Assembly (NCBI GenBank): GCA_037440765.1
Contig: JBBITL010000033.1
Coordinates: 1 to 45,748, forward strand
DNA from: DTKY01 sp037440765
GTDB taxonomy: Bacteria > Acidobacteriota > Terriglobia > Bryobacterales > Bryobacteraceae
Length of the DNA: 45,748 nucleotides
Direction: 5' to 3'
The notes beneath the pieces are model-generated. The model worked only from the letters and a program-made list of their open reading frames with translations. It did no database searches and had not been told where the DNA came from. Positions within the stretch are counted from its first letter, which is position 1, and every line of letters begins with the position of its first letter. Positions 40,678-45,748 of the stretch are shown piece after piece. Both the position numbers and the translations under genes were made by a program.

Positions 40678-42621
40678 ATGAGCAGCCGCATCACCATCAC
40701 TCTGCCGGACGGCAGCCGGCGGACCGAGCCGGCCGGCGTGAGGCCCATAGACGTCGCCGAGAGCATAAGCAAGCGGCTGGCCCAGGATGCCGTCGTGGCG
40801 CGGGTCAACGGAGAACTGTACGACCTCGCCCGCCCGCTGGAATCCGACGCCGCCGTCCAGATCCTGACCTCCAGGGACCCTGAGGCGCTCGACGTCTACC
40901 GCCACTCGGCCGCCCACCTGATGGCGGCGGCCGTGCTGGAGCTGTTCCCGGAGACCAGGCTCGGCGTCGGTCCGGCCACCGACACCGGTTTCTACTACGA
41001 CTTCCAGCGCGACACTCCCTTCTCCCCGGAGGACCTTGAGAAGATCGAGGCCAAGATGTGGGAGTTGCAGGAGCGCGATTTGCCTTACGAGCGCCACGTC
41101 ACTCCCAAGGCGGAAGGATTGGAAAAGTACGCCGGGATGGGCGAGCACATGAAGTGCGAGCTGATCGAGGAGCGGGCCGGCGATGAGTTCACCGAGTACG
41201 CCCTCGGCGCGCGCTTCGTCGATTTCTGCCGCGGCCCGCACGTCCCGTCCACCTCCCGCATCAAGGCCTTCAAGGTGCTGTCGCTCGCCGGCGCCTACTG
41301 GCGCGGCGACGAGAAGAACGCCCAGATGCAGCGCATCTACGGCACGGCGTTCTTCAGCAAGAAGGACCTGGAAGCCTACCTGCACCAGCTGGAGGAGGCC
41401 AAGAAGCGCGACCACCGCAAGCTCGGCAAGGAGCTCGACCTGTTCAGCATCCAGGAACTGGCCGGCCCGGGCCTCATTTTTTTCCACCCCAGGGGAGGCA
41501 CGGTCCGTAGAATCCTGGAGGACTGGATGCGGCAGCAGTGCGTAGATCGGGGCTACTCGCTGGTCTACTCGCCCCACGTGGCGCGGGCGGACCTGTGGAA
41601 GACCTCCGGCCACTACGGCTTCTACGCGGAGAACATGTTCAGCCGGATGAACCTGGACGACGCCGAGTACCAGCTCAAGCCGATGAACTGCCCCTTCCAC
41701 ATCCTGATTTACCAGGACAAGCTGCGCAGTTACCGCGACCTGCCGGTGCGCCTCGCCGAACTGGGCACGGTCTACCGCTACGAGCGCTCCGGCGTAATGC
41801 ACGGCCTGATGCGCGTGCGCGGCTTCACCCAGGACGACGCCCACATCTTCTGCACACCCGGACAGATCGAGGACGAGATCGTCAACTGCCTGGGCTTCGC
41901 CACCGACGTGCTCGAAACCTACGGATTCAAGGAGTACGAAGCCGAGCTGTCGACCTGGGACGAAGGCCGCGGCGGAAAGTACGACGGAACCCCCGACCAG
42001 TGGAAACTGGCCGAGAACGCCCTCACACGCGCCGCGGACCGCCTCAAGCTGAAGGTCAAGCTCATGCCCGACGAGGCCGCCTTCTACGGGCCCAAGATCG
42101 ACTTGAAGCTGGTGGACGCCATCGGGCGGCGCTGGCAGTTGTCCACCGTGCAGTTCGATTTCAACCTGCCCAAGCGCTTCAACCTGGAGTACATCGCCGA
42201 GGACGGCAAGGCGCATCAACCGCTCATGGTTCACCGCGCGCTGTACGGGTCCGTGGAGCGCTTCTTCGGCATACTGCTGGAACACTATGCGGGCGCGTTC
42301 CCCGTGTGGCTGGCCCCGGTCCAGGCCGTCGTTGTGCCCATCACCGACCGCCACGCCGATTACGCCCGTCAGGTGGCCGGCAGGCTGAAGGAAACCGGCG
42401 TGCGCGTCGAAGTCGACGACCGCAGCGAGAAGGTCAACCTGAAGATCCGCGAGGCCCAGTTGCAGAAGATCCCCTACATGCTGATCGTAGGCGACCGGGA
42501 GGCGGAAGGCGGGTCGGTGTCGGTGCGCAACCGCAGGCACGGTGACCAGGGCGCCAGGCCGGTGGAGGACTTCCTGGCCGGGTTGCGCCAGCTCATCGAT
42601 TCCAAAGCGCCCGCTGAGTAG
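40678..42621 (+). CDS. thrS: threonyl-tRNA synthetase
   Basis: A 647-residue enzyme of normal length that charges tRNA-Thr. The N-terminal TGS domain spans about 1-65. The editing domain has H-S-A-A-H (76-80) and C-R-G-P-H (184-188), so it should remove mischarged serine. The class II catalytic core has a zinc-binding cysteine at 338 (M-N-C-P-F-H), a zinc histidine at 375 (M-H-G-L-M-R-V-R-G-F) and another in M-V-H-R-A-L. Motif 3 arginine is in G-S-V-E-R-F. The C-terminal anticodon-binding domain follows from about 545. The ATG lies about 95 bases from the divergent sigma-factor start; weak -10-like TATGCT occurs at 40652-40657. The next gene starts 6 bases downstream. Confidence 0.97.
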   Translation: MSSRITITLPDGSRRTEPAGVRPIDVAESISKRLAQDAVVARVNGELYDLARPLESDAAVQILTSRDPEALDVYRHSAAHLMAAAVLELFPETRLGVGPATDTGFYYDFQRDTPFSPEDLEKIEAKMWELQERDLPYERHVTPKAEGLEKYAGMGEHMKCELIEERAGDEFTEYALGARFVDFCRGPHVPSTSRIKAFKVLSLAGAYWRGDEKNAQMQRIYGTAFFSKKDLEAYLHQLEEAKKRDHRKLGKELDLFSIQELAGPGLIFFHPRGGTVRRILEDWMRQQCVDRGYSLVYSPHVARADLWKTSGHYGFYAENMFSRMNLDDAEYQLKPMNCPFHILIYQDKLRSYRDLPVRLAELGTVYRYERSGVMHGLMRVRGFTQDDAHIFCTPGQIEDEIVNCLGFATDVLETYGFKEYEAELSTWDEGRGGKYDGTPDQWKLAENALTRAADRLKLKVKLMPDEAAFYGPKIDLKLVDAIGRRWQLSTVQFDFNLPKRFNLEYIAEDGKAHQPLMVHRALYGSVERFFGILLEHYAGAFPVWLAPVQAVVVPITDRHADYARQVAGRLKETGVRVEVDDRSEKVNLKIREAQLQKIPYMLIVGDREAEGGSVSVRNRRHGDQGARPVEDFLAGLRQLIDSKAPAE

Positions 42622-42627
42622 GTTCCG

Positions 42628-43764
42628 ATGGCCCTGTTATCGGTGCTCCTGGCGCTGCTGCTGGCCGGGGCGCTGGTCTACTGCGCAATGGTGTTGTACG
42701 CCGCGCGCCACTACCTGCGCACGCGCCGCCAGGGTCAGTCCGCCGGGCCGCCCGTCAGCATTCTGAAGCCTCTGGCCGGGGCCGAGGCCGCGCTGGAAAG
42801 GAACCTGCGCAGCTTCTTCGATCTGGACTACAACGATTTCGAGTTGCTGTGCGGGGTGCACACCGAGCAGGACCCGGCCGCCGCCGTGGTCGAGCGGCTC
42901 CGCCGTGAGTACCCGGATGTGCAGGCCAGGCTGATCGTGACCGGCGAGACGTCCTGCCCCAACGCCAAGGTGCACAACCTGGGCCGCATGATGGCTGAAG
43001 CGCGCCACGACCTGCTGGTCATGAGCGACAGCGATATCCGCGTGACCCGGGACTTCCTCAAGGTGGTGGCCGCCGAGTTCGCCGGGCCGCGGCTGGGCCT
43101 GGAGACCTGCCCCTACCGCGCTGTGCCGGAGCGGGGAGGCAGCATCTGGAGCCTGCTCGAAGCCGTCGGCATGAACACCGAGTTCATCAGCGGCGTCCTG
43201 GCGGCGCGCCTGGTCGAGGGGATGAAGTTCGCCGTCGGTCCAACCATCGTGGCCCGCCGCGCCGCGATCGCCGCCATAGGAGGAATGGACCGGCTCAAGG
43301 ACCACATGGCGGAGGATTTCTCGCTGGGCAAGCTCGTGGCCGAGTCGGGCTGGGAGGTGGAACTGTCGTCCTGCGCAGTCGAGCACCACATCGGAAGCCA
43401 TGGCCTGCGGGCCAACTTGCGGCACCGTTTGCGCTGGGTCCGCAGCACTCGCAGGTCGCGCCCGGCGGGCTACATCGGGCAGATCTTCACCTACCCCCTT
43501 CCCCTGGCCCTGGTTCTGGTCTGCGCCGTCCCGTCGTGGTGGCCGGCGCTGATCGCAGCGTCGGTTATGCGGGCCTTGGCGGCCTGGGCTGCGGCCGGAT
43601 GGGTTTTACATGACCCGCTGACGGCCAGGCATTGGTACCTGGTACCGGTACAGGACCTGGCCTCATTTGCGTTCTGGCTGGCTGGCTTTTTTGGTAAACG
43701 ATTCCGTTGGCGGCACCGGACGTACGAACTGCTCCCGGACGGCCGCTTCAAGCTCCTGAGGTGA
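42628..43764 (+). CDS. HpnI-type/ceramide-glucosyltransferase-like glycosyltransferase
   Basis: A 378-residue membrane GT2 enzyme. One N-terminal membrane segment (about 3-25) precedes a GT-A domain with S-I-L-K-P-L-x-G (44-51), D-S-D at 134-136, A-E-D-F near 230 and an R-L-R-W element near 268-271. About three C-terminal membrane segments follow. This is the ceramide-glucosyltransferase-like family that includes HpnI, which attaches N-acetylglucosamine to bacteriohopanetetrol in hopanoid producers. No other hpn gene is in the window, so the lipid acceptor is inferred. It lies 6 bases after thrS and so may be co-transcribed with it. A hairpin follows its stop. Confidence 0.82.
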   Translation: MALLSVLLALLLAGALVYCAMVLYAARHYLRTRRQGQSAGPPVSILKPLAGAEAALERNLRSFFDLDYNDFELLCGVHTEQDPAAAVVERLRREYPDVQARLIVTGETSCPNAKVHNLGRMMAEARHDLLVMSDSDIRVTRDFLKVVAAEFAGPRLGLETCPYRAVPERGGSIWSLLEAVGMNTEFISGVLAARLVEGMKFAVGPTIVARRAAIAAIGGMDRLKDHMAEDFSLGKLVAESGWEVELSSCAVEHHIGSHGLRANLRHRLRWVRSTRRSRPAGYIGQIFTYPLPLALVLVCAVPSWWPALIAASVMRALAAWAAAGWVLHDPLTARHWYLVPVQDLASFAFWLAGFFGKRFRWRHRTYELLPDGRFKLLR

Positions 43765-43773
43765 GGGCGAGCC

Positions 43774-43799
43774 GGCGGATGTGCATGAAACACACCGCC
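43774..43799 (+). terminator. stem-loop after the HpnI-type gene
   Basis: GGCGG-A-TGTG pairs with CACA-CCGCC around a CATGAAA loop, nine pairs with a single bulged A. It begins 9 bases after the stop at 43764. No T-run follows, so it may be an RNA-stabilising hairpin or a Rho-dependent end and not a full intrinsic terminator. Confidence 0.35.
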
Positions 43800-43833
43800 T
43801 TGCGGGCGATCCCAAAAAAAGTAAAAATTTATC

Positions 43834-43862
43834 TTGCATTCCGCAAATCCATATTCTAATAT
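43834..43862 (+). promoter_or_regulatory. possible promoter in AT-rich spacer
   Basis: TTGCAT (43834-43839) and TAATAT (43857-43862) are separated by 17 bases, inside the most AT-rich stretch of the window. Transcription would start close to 43869, just before the inverted repeat at 43872. The hexamers match the consensus only in part. Confidence 0.4.
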
Positions 43863-43867
43863 TAGAA
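43854..43867. repeat. 14-bp perfect palindrome
   Basis: TTCTAATATTAGAA reads the same on both strands and overlaps the possible -10 element at 43857. It may be an operator for a dimeric regulator, or a chance product of the AT-rich sequence. Confidence 0.5.
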
Positions 43868-43871
43868 GTAA

Positions 43872-43947
43872 GCCGGGGAGGCAACTCCCACCAAAGCGAG
43901 ACTAACCTCTAGCAAAAAGACCCCTGAAGCAAGAATTCCTCCCCGGC
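43872..43947 (+). repeat. 10-bp inverted repeat enclosing 56 bases; possible structured RNA
   Basis: GCCGGGGAGG (43872-43881) is exactly complementary to CCTCCCCGGC (43938-43947). The 56 bases between are A/C-rich with little obvious pairing. If transcribed from the possible promoter at 43834-43862, the RNA would begin almost at the first arm, giving a 76-base closed element. I do not recognise a known riboswitch core in it, and no T-run follows. Confidence 0.45.
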
Positions 43948-43967
43948 ACCCCGAGAAGAAGTACTCC

Positions 43968-43995
43968 TTGAGAATCCCGGCGAAGGTGTTATCAT
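43968..43995 (+). promoter_or_regulatory. sigma-70-type promoter for dxr
   Basis: TTGAGA (43968-43973, five of six consensus bases) and TATCAT (43990-43995, five of six) are separated by 16 bases. This would start transcription near 44002, about 24 bases before dxr. It is the best-matching promoter in the window. Confidence 0.6.
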
Positions 43996-44025
43996 TCAGA
44001 GGGGCACTCCAGTGAGCCCGTTGTG

Positions 44026-45246
44026 ATGAAAACACTGACGATTCTGGGCTCGACCGGCTCTATCGGGCGGAGCACGCTGGATGTGATAAGGAGGGGCCGG
44101 GACCTCTACCGGGTTTTCGGGCTGGTGGCGGGCCACAACGTCGAGGAGCTGGCAAGCCAGATCCTTGAGTTCCGCCCGAGGGTGGCGGTGGTTGCCACCG
44201 ACGAGGCTCTGGCGCGCCTGGTGGAAAAGCTCAAGGGAAGCGGACTGCCGCTGCGCGAATGGCCCGAGCTGGCCAGCGGCGCCCGGGCACGGGTGGAGGC
44301 CGCGGCCGCGGCCGGCGTTACATTCGTGATGGCCACCATTGTGGGGGTCGCCGGACTTGAGGCGACGCACGCCGCGGCCCTCGCCGGCAAGACCATCGGG
44401 CTGGCCAACAAGGAGTTGTTGGTGGCCAGCGGCCAGCTTCTGACCGAGGCCTGCGCGCGCAGCGGCTCTGAGTTGATCCCGGTGGACAGCGAGCACAGCG
44501 GCGCCCACCAGTGCCTGCGGGCGGGCCGCAGGGACGAAGTGGCGCGGCTGGTGCTGACCGCTTCCGGCGGTCCCTTCTGGAGGACCCCGCTAGAGGACCT
44601 GCGTTCGGTGACTCCCGCCGAGGCCCTGAATCATCCAACATGGAAGATGGGCAAGCGCATCAGCCTTGATTCGGCCACCATGATGAACAAGGGCTTCGAG
44701 GTCATCGAGGCCTGCTGGCTTTTCGGCTTCGCGCCCTCCGAGGTGGAGGTGGTCATCCACCCCCAATCCAAGGTGCACGCCATGGTGGAGTACGTCGACG
44801 GCAGCGTGCTGGCCCAGATCTCGACGACCGACATGCGCATGCCCATACAGTACGCGCTGACCTATCCGGACCGCTCTGCGGCGGTGGTCCCGCGGCTAGC
44901 CTGGGACGAGGCGCGCTGCTGGGAGTTCCACCCCCCGGACCTCGACAAGTTCCCCTTGCTCAGGCTGGCCTACCAGGCTCAGAATGCCGGCGGCTCGGCC
45001 CCATGCACGCTGAATGCGGCCGATGAGGTGGCTGTGGAGTCGTTTCTGCGCGGGGAGATCGCATTCCTGGATATCGCTAGAATAGTAGAGGAAACCCTCC
45101 AGCGGGTAGAGAGCCGTGCTCCGGCCAGCGTTGGGGACGTTCTGGAGATAGACCGGCGAAGCCGGGAGACGGCTTGCAGCGTCATAGAGAGTGAGAAGAC
45201 GACCGCCCCAGTCCACGCGGCCCTGGGCCCGGTGGCGGCCGGATAA
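44026..45246 (+). CDS. dxr: 1-deoxy-D-xylulose 5-phosphate reductoisomerase
   Basis: The first dedicated enzyme of the MEP isoprenoid pathway: it converts DXP to MEP with NADPH and a divalent metal. From the ATG at 44026 it has 406 residues; a GTG codon directly before it is an alternative start. The NADPH-binding loop is G-S-T-G-S-I-G (8-14). Metal- and substrate-binding blocks follow: V-D-S-E-H-S, A-S-G-G-P-F-W and L-D-S-A-T-M-M-N-K-G-F-E-V-I-E-A. The usual E-H-S-A-I-F-Q-C-L is E-H-S-G-A-H-Q-C-L here. rseP begins 6 bases after its stop, a common pairing. The HpnI-type enzyme upstream would use a product of this pathway if it acts on hopanoids. Confidence 0.96.
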   Translation: MKTLTILGSTGSIGRSTLDVIRRGRDLYRVFGLVAGHNVEELASQILEFRPRVAVVATDEALARLVEKLKGSGLPLREWPELASGARARVEAAAAAGVTFVMATIVGVAGLEATHAAALAGKTIGLANKELLVASGQLLTEACARSGSELIPVDSEHSGAHQCLRAGRRDEVARLVLTASGGPFWRTPLEDLRSVTPAEALNHPTWKMGKRISLDSATMMNKGFEVIEACWLFGFAPSEVEVVIHPQSKVHAMVEYVDGSVLAQISTTDMRMPIQYALTYPDRSAAVVPRLAWDEARCWEFHPPDLDKFPLLRLAYQAQNAGGSAPCTLNAADEVAVESFLRGEIAFLDIARIVEETLQRVESRAPASVGDVLEIDRRSRETACSVIESEKTTAPVHAALGPVAAG

Positions 45247-45252
45247 GACATC

Positions 45253-45748
45253 ATGTTGATTGCCGAAAACGTTCTTTGGCTCCTGGTTCTGATCGGAGTC
45301 ATGATCCTGGTTCACGAACTCGGCCACTACCTGGTAGCGCGCGCTTTCGATGTTCGGGTGGAGACGTTCAGCTTCGGATTCGGTCCCCGCCTGTTCGGCC
45401 TGCGCAGAGGTGAAACGGATTTCCGCGTCTCGGCCATACCTTTCGGCGGTTACGTCAAGATGGCCGGCGAGCAGCCTGGCGAAGGCGGCAAGGACGACCC
45501 CCGCTCCTTCGCGGCCAAGCCGCGCTGGCAGCGGCTGCTGATCGCCTTCGCCGGACCGCTCATGAACATCATCCTCGCCGTTGGGCTGCTGGCGGGCATG
45601 TTCCTCTACCGGTACCCCAAGCCGCTGGAAGCAGACCTTATTCCCACAATCGGCCACGTGCTGCCCGATTCGCCGGCGGCCAAGGCCGGGCTTCGCGAGG
45701 GCGACCGCATCACCGAAATAGAGGGCGTCCGGAACCCCACCTGGGACG
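45253..45748 (+). CDS. rseP: RseP site-2 intramembrane metalloprotease (partial, runs off window)
   Basis: The first 165 codons are present. The zinc motif H-E-L-G-H is at 21-25 in the first membrane segment. It is followed by F-S-F-G-F-G-P-R-L-F, then I-P-F-G-G-Y-V-K-M, a second hydrophobic segment with G-P-L-M-N-I-I-L-A, and the start of a PDZ domain (S-P-A-A-K-A-G-L-R-E-G-D). RseP cleaves membrane-embedded anti-sigma factors and leftover signal peptides in the inner membrane. It starts 6 bases after dxr with no clear Shine-Dalgarno sequence, so it probably depends on coupling to dxr. Confidence 0.95.
   Translation, partial: MLIAENVLWLLVLIGVMILVHELGHYLVARAFDVRVETFSFGFGPRLFGLRRGETDFRVSAIPFGGYVKMAGEQPGEGGKDDPRSFAAKPRWQRLLIAFAGPLMNIILAVGLLAGMFLYRYPKPLEADLIPTIGHVLPDSPAAKAGLREGDRITEIEGVRNPTWD

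Noticed and set aside
40651..42540. 629-codon open frame opposite thrS
   Set aside because: thrS is certain from its motifs, and the antisense frame is only a composition effect.
43872..43947. A known riboswitch (cyclic di-GMP, TPP, cobalamin or glycine class) or a tRNA
   Set aside because: None of the core sequences of these classes is present, and there is no T-loop or acceptor pattern of a tRNA.
43872..43947. The inverted repeat as an intrinsic terminator
   Set aside because: The arms are 56 bases apart and no T-run follows.
1..45748. CRISPR arrays, insertion sequences, prophage or integrase genes
   Set aside because: No direct-repeat arrays, transposase-like proteins or terminal inverted repeats were seen in any gap or gene.

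Overview
The window is a gene-dense, GC-rich chromosomal segment with no rRNA, tRNA, CRISPR array, phage or insertion sequence that I can see. Its content points to an Acidobacteriota bacterium, most likely near the Solibacter/Bryobacter group (inference). The signs are an Oar-like TonB receptor with a carboxypeptidase-regulatory N-terminal domain, many secreted PQQ-type beta-propellers, a long-form hibernation factor next to rpoN and rapZ, and a Gram-negative envelope gene set (dxr, rseP, HpnI).

Positions 1-18,780 are dominated by eight secreted PQQ-like beta-propeller proteins, nearly all opening with the same W-P-Q-W-R-G-P-like motif just after the signal peptide. One (51-1334, minus) has its own intrinsic terminator. 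Three form a tight plus-strand operon (1432-5142). It meets head-on a minus-strand operon reading glycosyltransferase, ABC ATPase, FtsX-type permease, propeller, propeller (12,849 down to 5144). A further propeller (12,962-14,224) precedes a TonB receptor that sits 8 bases upstream of the eighth propeller (14,318-18,780). The layout suggests an envelope-directed accessory region of unknown biochemical role.

Positions 18,801-21,834 hold the conserved regulatory cluster rpoN-hpf-rapZ, without ptsN. Positions 21,954-33,855 are mixed. They hold a large unknown lipoprotein divergent from a GT-C-like membrane protein, an HD-GYP response regulator, a family 5 uracil-DNA glycosylase, a second large multispanning protein with a heptanucleotide repeat at its start, a radical SAM/SPASM protein, a small membrane protein, a DUF302 protein, a lone CcmH-like protein with an adjacent Cys-Cys motif, and a cellulose-synthase-like GT2.

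Positions 33,852-39,669 encode an AddA/AddB-type helicase-nuclease pair for double-strand break repair. An ECF sigma factor with an overlapping zinc-type anti-sigma factor follows. The window ends with core genes: thrS, an HpnI-type glycosyltransferase, dxr and the start of rseP. The only intergenic stretch longer than about 150 bases (43,765-44,025) holds a good promoter for dxr and, upstream of it, an AT-rich palindrome plus a 10-bp inverted repeat enclosing 56 bases. No gap exceeds 300 bases.
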